Positions 34,075 to 44,600 of a DNA stretch of 64,000 nucleotides are shown here, in pieces; position 1 is the stretch's first letter, and every line of letters begins with the position of its first letter. A program made the translations under genes and the position numbers. A model generated the notes under the pieces. That model saw nothing but the letters and a program-made list of their open reading frames with translations. It ran no database searches and had not been told where the DNA came from. Source of the stretch: Erysipelotrichaceae bacterium (GTDB lineage: Bacteria; Bacillota_I; Bacilli_A; Erysipelotrichales; Erysipelotrichaceae). Location of the stretch: contig JAISTR010000055.1 of the NCBI GenBank assembly GCA_031272515.1, positions 1-64,000 of the forward strand, written 5' to 3'.

Positions 34075-35274
34075 TCAGCTCTTTGCTCCTTTTGAAAAAC
34101 TATAACAGAAAAAGGCACTGATGCCAAATGCCACTACCCCGCAAATAAAGGGATACCAGACATTGATCGCATAAATTCCTCCGGCAATCAAGGCACCGCC
34201 GACATTGCCCATGGCATTTACGGCGCTGTAGAGCCCGGATAAAATCCCTGCCTCCTCACCATGCCTTCCCACCAGTGACAGTGCCCGCATGAGCTGCTGA
34301 TACACCGAATTAAAGATATAGAAGATAAAGTTTCCAGCCAGAAACAGCACTGCCCCCAAGTGCACCAAAGCCAAAGCCGCAGTCAGGGCACAGAGTACCA
34401 GGGTAAAGGTCAGGTTGCGATCCAGCCTTCCCCTGCGCATCAGTCTGGAAGTGATTGTGTAATTGGCAATCAGCGACAAAATCCCAATCACCGCCTTGAT
34501 GACCCCGTTGTAGCCGGAGTGAAACCCCAATTGGTCCTTGAGGAAATAGTTGAAGGCATTGTCATAGCAGGAACCTGCTATCCCGGTAAACAGCACCACC
34601 CCAAAAAACAGTATGGTGTGCCGGTTCAAGAGTTTCCCGGCATTGAGAAAGGCCCGAAAGGGATTCGCCTCTTTCACCAGGCTTTGCCACGACTCCTTTT
34701 TCAGATGGGTGTAGGACTCCTCTTGCCAAAGATAGGCAACAACACCCAGGGTAATCATCCAGTACGCTTGAAGGCCAATCGCAAAGCGGTAGGAATACAC
34801 TCCAATCAAACCGCCGATCAAATAACCGATTGCCGAGGATACCGTGGACAAAGCGGTATAGAAGACCATGTTCTGGGCTTTGTCATCCTCTTTGGAGATA
34901 TCAACGATATACAACATATTGCCGATGGAGATTGCCCCGGTAAAAAACCCGGCCATAGCCCGGGCCAATAATACCTGCATCTCTGCCGTGCTTTGGGAAA
35001 GCCAGTACTGGGCCAGCCCATAAAAGATGCAGCCCACCAGGTAGACCTTCATCCGCCCCAGGCGGTTACAAAGCTCGCCCCATAAAGGCGAAGAGAGGAA
35101 CAGGGTAAAGCACATGATCGCAAAGGAGTTCCCGAAAATCCGGGAAGGCATGCTCATCTCCGTAAACAGGGTCGGGGTCACCGGATGGTGAAAATTCTGC
35201 CCCATGCAGGTGATTGCAGTAACCGTAAAGGCGCCCCATAAACTGCGGTTTTTCGCAAACAGTTTCTTTGTCAC
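34075..35274 (-). CDS. MFS transporter
   Basis: A 399-residue major facilitator with about twelve hydrophobic segments. The A-like loop between segments 2 and 3 is LWGELCNRLGRMKVYLVG. It resembles drug or metabolite efflux carriers; the substrate is not predictable. The start is a GTG at 35274 with no Shine-Dalgarno; TATAAT ends exactly 6 bases before it, so the mRNA is probably leaderless. The promoter lies in the 21 bases between this gene and the sigma-factor gene. Confidence 0.85.
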   Translation of the reverse strand: MTKKLFAKNRSLWGAFTVTAITCMGQNFHHPVTPTLFTEMSMPSRIFGNSFAIMCFTLFLSSPLWGELCNRLGRMKVYLVGCIFYGLAQYWLSQSTAEMQVLLARAMAGFFTGAISIGNMLYIVDISKEDDKAQNMVFYTALSTVSSAIGYLIGGLIGVYSYRFAIGLQAYWMITLGVVAYLWQEESYTHLKKESWQSLVKEANPFRAFLNAGKLLNRHTILFFGVVLFTGIAGSCYDNAFNYFLKDQLGFHSGYNGVIKAVIGILSLIANYTITSRLMRRGRLDRNLTFTLVLCALTAALALVHLGAVLFLAGNFIFYIFNSVYQQLMRALSLVGRHGEEAGILSGLYSAVNAMGNVGGALIAGGIYAINVWYPFICGVVAFGISAFFCYSFSKGAKS

Positions 35275-35295
35275 ATAGGTATTATAGCGGATAAA

Positions 35296-35934
35296 CTAAG
35301 CGTTGACACGGTTATTGCTACAATCCAGGCGCGAAGTCCTCGCTTTGTAGCGAATCTTGCGCAATTGGTTGTCCACCTGCTTGGCATTCATATCAAATCT
35401 GGCCCCGATTTCCGCATAGGTATAGCCTTCCAAGCGCAAACGCAAGATCTCCTTTTGCTGCGCACTGAAGGCGCAGAATCGCCCCTGTTTCAAATCCTCC
35501 AGCTCCTGCTCATACAGCGTAAACAGCGACTGTCCCCTTTTGGGGTCGGGGGTGATATCCATTAAACTCAGCTCGCTGCCCTTTTTCAAAGGGGTATCCA
35601 GCGACAGATACAGATTGCCATCCATCTGGGCAATATACTTGCGCCAGTCGCGGATGCAGGTATGCAGCCGGGTGCGCACCCAGCGGTACAAAAGACAGTA
35701 AAACGGCGCATCGATGTCTTCCCGATAGCTGTCGATGGACTCAAACAGGGCAATCAGACTCTCCTGATAGAGGTCATCACGCTCGTTTTCCAGTCTGGGA
35801 TTGTAGTTGAGATACTGATTCACCAGCTTGTGCAGCAGCTTCTGGTATTTCTCAATCATCATTTGCTGGGCAATCTCGCAGCCCTGCCTAATCATGTAGA
35901 GCAGTTCAAAATCATTGTTTCCTTGACACTTCAT
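35296..35934 (-). CDS. RNA polymerase sigma factor, SigH-like
   Basis: A 212-residue sigma-70 family protein. Region 2 includes DDLYQESLIALFESIDSYRED, and the C-terminal region 4 helix-turn-helix is SAQQKEILRLRLEGYTYAEIGARF. Its place behind cysS, mrnC and rlmB is that of sigH in Bacillus, which supports a SigH-like assignment, but sequence identity to SigH was not checked. The start at 35934 has AGGAGG 8 bases upstream; it overlaps the end of rlmB by 23 bases. Confidence 0.8.
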   Translation of the reverse strand: MKCQGNNDFELLYMIRQGCEIAQQMMIEKYQKLLHKLVNQYLNYNPRLENERDDLYQESLIALFESIDSYREDIDAPFYCLLYRWVRTRLHTCIRDWRKYIAQMDGNLYLSLDTPLKKGSELSLMDITPDPKRGQSLFTLYEQELEDLKQGRFCAFSAQQKEILRLRLEGYTYAEIGARFDMNAKQVDNQLRKIRYKARTSRLDCSNNRVNA

Positions 35935-36670
35935 TCCATTTTCCTCCTGCCAGGGGAAAACGGCGATCCAAGATGCTATAGAGCAGTATGCCGCAGGCAA
36001 CACTCGCATTCAGCGAGCTCACCTGTCCTCTCATCGGTAAGCTTACCAGCCAGTCGCACTGTTTCGCTACCAGCCGGGAAATCCCTTTGCCCTCATTGCC
36101 AATGACCACAACCAGCGGCCGCTTGACATCAAAACTGCGGTAGTCCTCACTTCCCTCACCACTGGCACCAACCACCCAATAGCCTTTGTCCTTTAAGCTT
36201 TGAATAGCCTGAGTGAGGTTAGTCACGGTGGCGACCGGGACGCTTTCGGCGGCACCGGCGGCGCTCTTGATTGCCTCTGGGGTCAGCGGTGAAGCCCGGT
36301 GTTTGGGGATGATGACGCCGTTTGCGCCAGCACCATCCGCTACCCGCAAAATCGCTCCCAGGTTTCTGGGATCCTCAATTCCATCCAACAGCACCAGTAA
36401 GCCATCCGTGTCTTCAGGCTGCTTACTCAATAGCTCATCCAAAGTCAATAAGGGAATCTCTGCCACCAGGGCAGCCATGCCCTGGTGCACGCCTTTAATC
36501 AGCTGGTCCAGTCTTGTCCGGCTGACATATTCCACCAGGATGCCCTGCTCTTTCGCAAGTTTTACAATCTCTTGGTCCTTGAGTCCGTCGGCCAACAGTA
36601 AAGCCTGTACCGGCTGTTTTTTCAACAGGTGTTCTTTGATCGCATGTTTTCCATAAATGTATTGTGCCAT
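35912..36670 (-). CDS. rlmB: 23S rRNA 2'-O-ribose methyltransferase (TrmH family), RlmB-like
   Basis: A 252-residue SpoU/TrmH methyltransferase that 2'-O-methylates a guanosine of 23S rRNA. The N-terminal substrate-binding domain begins with QYIYGKHAIKEHL; the SAM-binding knot has LLDGIEDPRNLGAILRVADG, IGNEGKGIS and LPMRGQVSSLNASVA. The start at 36670 fits the family; an in-frame TTG at 36694 lies in the mrnC gene. It is in the cysS-mrnC-rlmB operon. Confidence 0.93.
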   Translation of the reverse strand: MAQYIYGKHAIKEHLLKKQPVQALLLADGLKDQEIVKLAKEQGILVEYVSRTRLDQLIKGVHQGMAALVAEIPLLTLDELLSKQPEDTDGLLVLLDGIEDPRNLGAILRVADGAGANGVIIPKHRASPLTPEAIKSAAGAAESVPVATVTNLTQAIQSLKDKGYWVVGASGEGSEDYRSFDVKRPLVVVIGNEGKGISRLVAKQCDWLVSLPMRGQVSSLNASVACGILLYSILDRRFPLAGGKWNEVSRKQ

Positions 36671-36681
36671 AGGTTTCTTCT

Positions 36682-37080
36682 TTATTTGTCCCAAATTTGT
36701 CTCAAATTTGTCTCACGACTTATCCACAATGTCCACAATTCCTCAAGGCGCTTGTGGTCTTCTTGCTGGTACAGCCAGCCCCATAAAACTTCCAGTCCCG
36801 TCGCTTTTCGGTAGGCAATAACGGAAGAATTCTTTGCCTGGTTCTTGGAATGATGGTTGCGGCCGCGGCGAAAAACCGCCTCTTCCGCTTCGCTGAGATA
36901 TCCACATTCTATCAACAAATCCGCAAATGCCGCCTGGGCTTTGGCACTGACAAAACCGATGCTGGCAGCCTGCAGGTCCTTGACTTTTGTCATATTCTGA
37001 CCTGCAAGATAGCTTCGTACCTGCAGCGAGAGTACGGCATCTCCCAGAAAAGCCAGAACCGGTACCGGGGTATCACTCAA
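36682..37080 (-). CDS. mrnC: Mini-ribonuclease III
   Basis: A 132-residue RNase III-like protein without a dsRNA-binding domain, which matures 23S rRNA precursors. The catalytic-domain start LAFLGDAVLSLQVRSYL and the second helix block EEAVFRRGRNHHSKNQAKNSSVIAYRKATGLEVLWGWLY are typical. It overlaps the end of cysS by ATGA. The last codons lie in an 11-base tandem repeat. Confidence 0.92.
   Translation of the reverse strand: MSDTPVPVLAFLGDAVLSLQVRSYLAGQNMTKVKDLQAASIGFVSAKAQAAFADLLIECGYLSEAEEAVFRRGRNHHSKNQAKNSSVIAYRKATGLEVLWGWLYQQEDHKRLEELWTLWISRETNLRQIWDK
36684..36716. repeat. Three 11-bp tandem repeats at the end of mrnC
   Basis: Units ATTTGTCCCAA, ATTTGTCTCAA and ATTTGTCTCAC run head to tail, directly before the rlmB ribosome site. 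The period is not a multiple of three. Confidence 0.85.
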
Positions 37081-38414
37081 AGCAGATCCCGCTTCGCCAA
37101 TTCACTGCGGTAGCTGTCTGCCGCCGCAAAATCCTTCTCGGCCTTGGCCTTTTGCCACTTGGCATAAAGTGCCCTGTCATCGTCACTCAGCACCACCTTC
37201 TCAACCTCAATGCCCAAGATCCCCAGCATCCACTCAAGCGCTTCAATCAGTTCCGCCACCCGGTCATAGGAGATATCCCGGGCCCTTATCTCGGTGTTCA
37301 ACTGTTTCACCACATCAAAGACCACCTTGTAGCCGTTGGGGGTGTTGAGGTCATCGTTCATCGCTTCCAGAAAATCTTTCTTGAATTCAGTATGGCTGAC
37401 CTGTGAGACTTTGATGTTGGTAGCCAAAGCCAGTTTGACCTGGGCCTGACGCAGGCTGCTTAAAATCCGTACCACTTCAGTCTGGGCCTGTTCAATCGCT
37501 TCCTCATTGAATTTGAGCGGAGCCCGGTAGTGGGCACTGTTTAAAAGCCAGCGGGTGACATTGCTGCCAAGGCGTTCGATGACATCCTTGGCCAAGACCA
37601 CATTGCCCAGCGACTTGGACATCTTCTCGCCATCAAACACCAGCATGCCGTTGTGCATCCAGTAATTGGCCAGGTGATCGTGATGGACCGCCTCTTCCTG
37701 CGCCATTTCGTTTTCATGGTGGGGAAAGCGCAGGTCCATGCCGCCGCCGTGGATGTCGATGGGGGTGTGCTTGAACTCATTGTTGATCATCACCACGCAC
37801 TCGGTATGCCAGCCGGGACGCCCTTTGCCCCAGGGTGCATCCCACTGGATGCCCTCATCGGTCTTTTTCCAAAGGACGAAATCCAGGGGATCTGCCTTCT
37901 TGTCATTCTCATCGATTCTGGCTCCGACCTGCAGGTCCTCCAGCTTTTGTTTGGAGAGCTTGCCATAGTCAGGGATTTTGCCCACGCTGAAATAGACATC
38001 GCCGTCGATGATGTAGGCATAGCCATCATCAATCATCTGCTGGATGAAAGCGATGATGGCATCCATCGTTTCCGTGACCTTGGGGGTACTGGTCAGTTTC
38101 AGTGTATGCAAATCCTCACGGACTTTCAGATAAGCTTCGATATACTTCTTGGTGAATTCGGTTTCCTTCATGCCCTCCGCCTTGGCACCGGCAATGATCT
38201 TGTCATCGACATCGGTGAAGTTGGAGACATAGGATACCTTGTAGCCCTGGGCTTCCAATAAGCGCCGGAAGGTATCAAAAATGACAATCGGACGGGCATT
38301 GCCAATGTGGGCATGATTGTATACGGTCGGTCCACAGACATACATCTTCACCTTGCCTTCTTCTATCGGCGTAAAGGTTTCAATCTGATTGGACAGGGTA
38401 TTAAAGATTTTCAT
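37077..38414 (-). CDS. cysS: Cysteinyl-tRNA synthetase
   Basis: A 445-residue class I synthetase charging tRNA-Cys. The zinc-binding Cys27 lies in YVCGPTVYNHAHIGNARP, with HIGN at 36-39; the KMSKS loop is KMSKSLGN near residue 265. The length is standard for Bacillota. GAGAGGAA precedes the ATG and TATAAT lies ~35 bases further up. No T-box leader was found. It heads the operon through the sigma-factor gene. Confidence 0.97.
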   Translation of the reverse strand: MKIFNTLSNQIETFTPIEEGKVKMYVCGPTVYNHAHIGNARPIVIFDTFRRLLEAQGYKVSYVSNFTDVDDKIIAGAKAEGMKETEFTKKYIEAYLKVREDLHTLKLTSTPKVTETMDAIIAFIQQMIDDGYAYIIDGDVYFSVGKIPDYGKLSKQKLEDLQVGARIDENDKKADPLDFVLWKKTDEGIQWDAPWGKGRPGWHTECVVMINNEFKHTPIDIHGGGMDLRFPHHENEMAQEEAVHHDHLANYWMHNGMLVFDGEKMSKSLGNVVLAKDVIERLGSNVTRWLLNSAHYRAPLKFNEEAIEQAQTEVVRILSSLRQAQVKLALATNIKVSQVSHTEFKKDFLEAMNDDLNTPNGYKVVFDVVKQLNTEIRARDISYDRVAELIEALEWMLGILGIEVEKVVLSDDDRALYAKWQKAKAEKDFAAADSYRSELAKRDLL

Positions 38415-38561
38415 AGGGATGTTCCTCTCTTTAGCTGATTTTATTATACAACACCAGTCGGATTCGCACCGTCAGCAGGCATTTATGGGTTTTTCAATCG
38501 CGATAAAACGTTGAAATAGCCTTAAAAACAAAGGGAGTTGTGAAGGCATTAAGGTCCACGC

Positions 38562-38587
38562 AAAAAGCAGGATTCCTCCTGCTTTTT
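38562..38587. terminator. Terminator of the giant surface-protein gene
   Basis: AAAAAGCAGGA / TCCTGCTTTTT perfect eleven-pair stem, loop TTCC, ~57 bases beyond the stop at 38644. Confidence 0.92.
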
Positions 38588-38643
38588 GCTGGGTACTTCT
38601 TCTATCAGTTTTTACAGGCAAGTCTTTCTCTTCAACACTGCTA

Positions 38644-41600
38644 TCAAGACTTTTTTCTTCTCTTTAACACTGCAACCAGAGCCACACCCATCGCCATGAC
38701 ATAGGGCAACATTTCGCTTTGTACCCCGGCATTGACAATCGACGGGTTGTTGGGCTTGGTGACTGGAATCGAAGCACTCGATTCTCCGCCCACCGGTTCC
38801 TCAATGCCTTGGTTTTGGCCTGGAACCGTCGGGATTTCCACGGCGCTGGAGCCGGTTACCGGCGCATCCTTGACACCGATGTGCGCATTCTTCTCAATCG
38901 TGTTGATGTACACGGTATTGGTCAGAGTTGCGACAGTCGCGCTGGTCAGGTCATCCTTGGCGGTGACTTTGAAGGAGAATACCCTCATGCCGCCGGCCGG
39001 GACATCGATGGTGATGCCGTCAATCAGGTTTTGCAGCGTGTAGGAACCTTGATCGCTGGAGATCGCTACACTGCTGGCGCTTTCCTTGATGTAGGGCAGC
39101 ACTTGTGCGAAGTTGTCCTGTACCCGGACGCTGTAGGCCGGAATCAAACCGGTGTTCTTGACGACGATGGTGTAGGTCAGCACTTCACCCTTATCCACTA
39201 CGCCGTTGCCATTGGCATCGGCGACAGCCTTGAAGGAATCATTGAGATTCGGGGCTGCAGTGCGGATGGAGACTTCGTGCTCATCCGTGACCTTGTCATC
39301 CGATGCGCTTTGGGTACCAATCGTGCTGCCGCCATTGGCAGCGGATTGGGTGCCAATACCGCCGGTCTTGCGGACCAGTTCCACCGTAGCCCGGTTCGGG
39401 ATTCTGTCAATGATATCCACTGGCAGGTCATCCTTGAAGGTGACGGTGAAGCGCAGGGTCACATCGGTCATCGAAGCCATATCGAACTTGATGCCGTCCA
39501 TCAGGTTTTGCAGGGTGTAGGTCCTGCCGTTGGAGGCCGTGACCGTCACGGCACTGTAGTCGGTTTCCTTGATGTAGGGCTTCACGTTTTCCAGGGTGTC
39601 TGTGACAGTGACTTCCCCGGTGACCGTCGAGTAGTTGTGCACCAACAGGGTGTAGGTCACAGCCTCACCCGGCGAGATGGTGTCATCACTGCCGGCATCG
39701 TAGGATTTCACGATTTGGACCGAGAGCTTGCCGGTCGTCAGGGTCGCCTGCCGGACCAGGTTGTTGATGGTCACTTTGTTGACAATCGAGGTTTGCGTGA
39801 AGGGATCAAAGTCGTCCTTCGCCGTCAGGGTGAAGTTGTAGACCTTGGAGCCGTTCGCCGGAATGTCAGCGGTGATACCGTTAATCATATCCTGCAGCGT
39901 AATCGAGGAGTTGGCGCCATCGACACGGACTATGACCGAAGCCGGGTCTTCTTTGATGATGCCGGAGAATTGACTGATGTCTTCCTTGATTGAGACGCCG
40001 GTGGCAACGACGGAGCCGCTGTTGCGGACGGTGATGGTGAAGGAGAATTGTTCACCCGGAGTCACCATGTTGTTGCGGTTGGCATCCACTCCGGTCTTGG
40101 TGGAGTTGGACAGATCGGAAGCACCGGTCGGAATGGAAGCATCGGCACTCTTCGAGTTGACGGTCACCGTGTTCTCCAGCGAGGAGACCGTGCTCGGGTT
40201 GATGGTACCCAGAACAACCGAGAACCGGATGGTAATCGTGCTGTTGCGTACCAGAATGTCATGGATGCCATTCTTGAGGTCATTGAGCGTCTTGGTGGTG
40301 GTTACGCCATTGCTGGTGTAGGTCACGGAGATCGCTGTCAGATCGCTTTGAATATAGGGAATCAGTTCTTCCAGGGTATCGCGGATTACCACGCCGGTGT
40401 CGCCGTTGGCGTTGGTGATGGTAATCACGTAGTTCAGGGTATCGCCGCTCTTGGCAATGTTGTCGCCATCGGAGTCAGTCACCGACTTGGTAACGGTGAA
40501 GTCGGTTGCCATCGCAATGGTGTTGATCGTCGCCGTTCTCGAGAGATCGTTGATCTTGACTTCGTTGTCAATCTTGCGGACGGTGGAGAGATCCAGGTCG
40601 GATTTCACCGTCACCGTGAACTTCAGAACTTTGGAAGAGTTCTTGGCTACATCGATCGAGATACCGTTGTACAGATCGCTGAGGGTCTTGCCGCTGTCCA
40701 CATCGTCGATGTAGACCTTGGCCGAACCGCTGTCGCTGGTGAAGTACGGGCTCAGATCGGTGATTTCCTTCACGATCACACCGGTGGCATCGGCGTTGCC
40801 GCTGTTGCGTACGGTAATCGTGTAGGTCAAATTTTCATTGGGTGCTGCCAGATCGTCGCCAGAGGCGTCGCTGACTGCTTTCGAGGAATCGCTGAAGTCG
40901 CTGTGCGGACCGGCTTCCGTCGGGATGCTGGCGGAGGCGTTCTTGCCGCCGACCGTGACGGTGTTATCCAGCTTCGTGACCGCGCTCACGTCCACATCCG
41001 ACTTGAGGGTCAGGGTGAAGCGGATGGTGATGATGTCACCGACGGCAATGTCTTTGTCGAAGCCGTCAATCAGGTTTTGCAGGTTCTTGGAGGTATCCGA
41101 ACCCATGGTCAGAACCACCGTGCTGTAATCCGTCTCGGTGACATTGGGCAGCACGCCGCTCAGGGTATCCTTGATGTTGGCACCGGTTGCACTGGCGCTG
41201 CCGGTATTGGTGATGGTGATCGTGTAGGTGAATTGTTCACCCGGATGCACCTTGCCGTTGCCGCCGGCATCCGCAACCGTCTTGGTTACTTGAATATTCG
41301 GGGCTTTCGGTTCACCCACTTCGATTTCCGCTTCCACTTCCACATTGTTGACCGTTGCCGTGTTCTTCAGGGTATCGAGGTCACTGCTGGTGACATCGCC
41401 CTTCAGCCGTACGGTAAACTCAATGGTCAGGCTGGAATTCGCCGGGACATCGACGGTGATGCCGTCACCCATCAATTGCGACAGGTTGGCACTGACACCG
41501 GTATCGCCCACCTTCACAGTGGTATCAGCCGGAACGTTGGTGATGTAGTCCTTGACTTGCGTCAGCGGATCCTTCACCACGATATCCTCAGCTGCACTCG

Positions 41601-44600
41601 AGCTGTTGTTGGTGATGATAATCTTGTACTTCAGGTTTTCATTGTCTTCGGCCTTGTCATTGCCATCGCCGTCTTCCACCGTCTTTTCAGCGGTCAGATC
41701 AGAACCCGGCTTGGGCCCGATGCGGATGGAATCACTGACGGTCTTATCGCCCACCTTCGCCTCGTTTTCCAAAACGGTGATGGTGGAGGCCAGTTCGTCC
41801 TTGATGGTGACAGTGAAGGTAACCTTCACACTGTCGCCGCTTTCCACATCGACACGGATGCCGTCACTGGTCAAATCCGCCAGGGACTTGCCAGAGTCAG
41901 TGCCGTCGACATACACTTTCACATCCGCCGGTGCTTCCTTGATGTAGGAGGACAGGTCGGTGTTTTCCTTCACCAGCACATCTTCTGCATCAGCATCCGT
42001 AGTGTTGGAGACGGTGATCGTGTAGAGTACGGTTTCGCCATAGTTGGCATAGCCGTCATGGTTGGCATCATCGGCTTCTTTTTCGCCGCCGATATCGCCG
42101 CCATCATCCCCGGTCGGAATGACTGCCTCGACTTCAATCGAGTTGTCAATCAGAGCCTTGTTGCGCAGCTCGGTCACGACATCGGTATCGAGGTCGTCCT
42201 TGACTGTGAGTGAGAAGGTCATCTCAACCCGCATGTAGGCATCGACATCCACCGTGGTCCCGTTGACCAGTTGTTGCAGGGTGATGGTGTAGTCAGAACC
42301 AAAGCCTACCGGATGGACCCGGACCGTGACTGCACTCAAGTCGGTTTCCTTGACATGCGGCAGCACGTTGGAGAGCGTATCTTTCACCGCTACATCCTCG
42401 TGGTCATTGGCGGAGGAATTGATTACTTCAATCTTGTAGTTCACAACTTCGCCCGGTTGGGCAATGGAATCATCACCGGCATCATCCACCGACTTGCAGG
42501 AATCCAGGAAGTCGGAGGAGACCACCGCGATCGAGGTTTCCACTTCGGTCTTCACGCCATCAGGATCGGTGATGGTGGCCTTGTTGTGGATGGTATCCAG
42601 CGAGGCCGGCAGCGTATCCTTCAGGGTGACGGTGAAGCGCAGCACCACAGTCGAGTGGGCGGCGATATCCATGTTGAAGCCGTCAACCAGATTTTGCAGG
42701 GTCTTGGAATCTTTGACGACGCCGTCAACGACGACTTCGACGCGGACACTGCTCAAATCGGTTTCTTTAATGACAGGCAGCAGTTCAGTGAGCGGATCCT
42801 TGATGTTGACACCGTCAGCCTTCAGGTTGCCGCTGTTCTTCACAGTGATCACATAGCTCAGACGTTCGCCCGGCTCTGCCACCGAGTTGCCGGTCGAATC
42901 GCGCACGGTCTTGGTGGAGTTGGTGAAGTTGAAGCTGCCGTAGGTCTTGATAATCGCATGGACCCAGGAATTGTTGATGGAGGCACGGTTTTCAATGACC
43001 TTGACTACATCGGTATCCAGGTCTGCTTTCAGATCCACGAAGAACATGATATGGATTTCCGAGAGTGCCCTGACCTTGTCGATGGTGAAGCCATTGATCA
43101 GGTCGGAGAGCTTCTTGGTCTCAATATGGTTGTCTTCATAGCGGATCGTTACATCCACGTTGGCAGGGTTGTTGGTGATGTAGGGCAGGACGCCTTTGAG
43201 TTCATCCTGAACATGCACGTTGTTGACATCATGGATGCTGGTATTCTTGACGCAGATGTCATAGCCCAGACGTTCGCCCGGTTCGGCAACGCCGTCGCCA
43301 TCGGCATCGGAAACAATCTTGCAGGAAGCATTGAACGGTGAGCTGCCGTTGCCGTCAACCGGAATCTCCCCTTCCGCCTCGTGGCTGTCGCCATCCGGGG
43401 TGGTAATGATTGCCGTATTGACAATCTTCTCCAGGGAGGCATCCAGGATATCCTTCAGGGTAACGCTGAAGGAGAAGCGGATGGTGGTATTGGCGCCAAT
43501 GCTGGTGGTATAGCCGGCAATCAGGTCGCTCAGATGGAGGCTGGAATCAGCCCCGTTGATCTTCACGCTGACACTGCTGGCGGATTCTTTGATGTAAGGC
43601 AATACACCAGTCATTTGGTCCTTGACGGTGACACTGCCGGCTCCACCCTTGTTGACAACATAGATGGAGTAGGTCAGCACTTCGCCCGGACTGGCCTTGA
43701 AGTTGCCGTCCGCATCGCTCACGCTCTTGTAGGAATCGGAGATATCCGGACCTTCGCCGCCGCTGCCGCCGGTCGGAATCGTCGCCTCAGCCTCATCGAG
43801 GTTGTCATCATCCGCCATGTAGATGATGGCGGTGTTGTGCAGGCGGGTGACCACAGCGGTATCCAGGCTGGACTTCACGGTGACACTGTAGCTCACGGTA
43901 TAGGTGCTGTTGGCATCCAGCGCAATGCTGAAGCCGCTGATCAGCTGTGTACCGGTTCTGGTGGCAACGGTGCTGCTGCCCTTCTTGACGGTTACGGAAA
44001 TCGCGGAGGGGCTCTCATCGATGTTATCGAGCAGGTCTACCAGGTTGTCCTGAACCCACACGGTATAGGCAGTGCTTTCACCATTGACAATCGTCAGGGT
44101 GTAGTTGAGCACTTCGCCCGGAGCCGCAATGTTGTTGCCAGAAGCATCCGCAACAGCCTTGGTGAGGGAAATATTCAGTCCGTCATTGCCGTCATCGGTC
44201 GGGATGGTGACATCATCGGAATCGATGGCATCGTCATCGCTGTCGTAGATTACCGCAATGTTATGCAGTTGGGTGACACTTGCCGTATCCAGGCTGGACT
44301 TCACCGTGAGGCTGAAGTTCACAGTGTAGGTGCTGGAGGCATCCAGCGCCAGGCTGAAGCCGTTCACCAAATCGGTACCGGTCTTGGTAGCGACGGTGGT
44401 GCTGCCCTTCTTGATGGTCACGGTGAGGCTGGAGGCACTTTCATTGACATGGTCAAGCAGTTCCAGCAGGTTGTCCTGCACCTTGACGGTTTGGCTTGTC
44501 GTCTCGCCATTGATGATGGTGAGGGTGTAGCTCAACACTTCACCCGGTTGGGCTTTGTTGTCGCCAGAGGCGTCGGAGACGCTCTTGGCGATGGTGATAT

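Noticed and set aside
38415-38561. T-box leader before cysS
   Set aside because: The region is short, has a plain promoter near the gene, and lacks the T-box consensus and a terminator-antiterminator pair.
40048-42213. 721-codon open frame on the plus strand inside the giant gene
   Set aside because: It is antisense to a well-supported repeat-rich gene and exists only because of that gene's codon pattern; similar shadows lie at 43381-45195, 47476-48642 and 46333-47040. No ribosome site or domain was seen.
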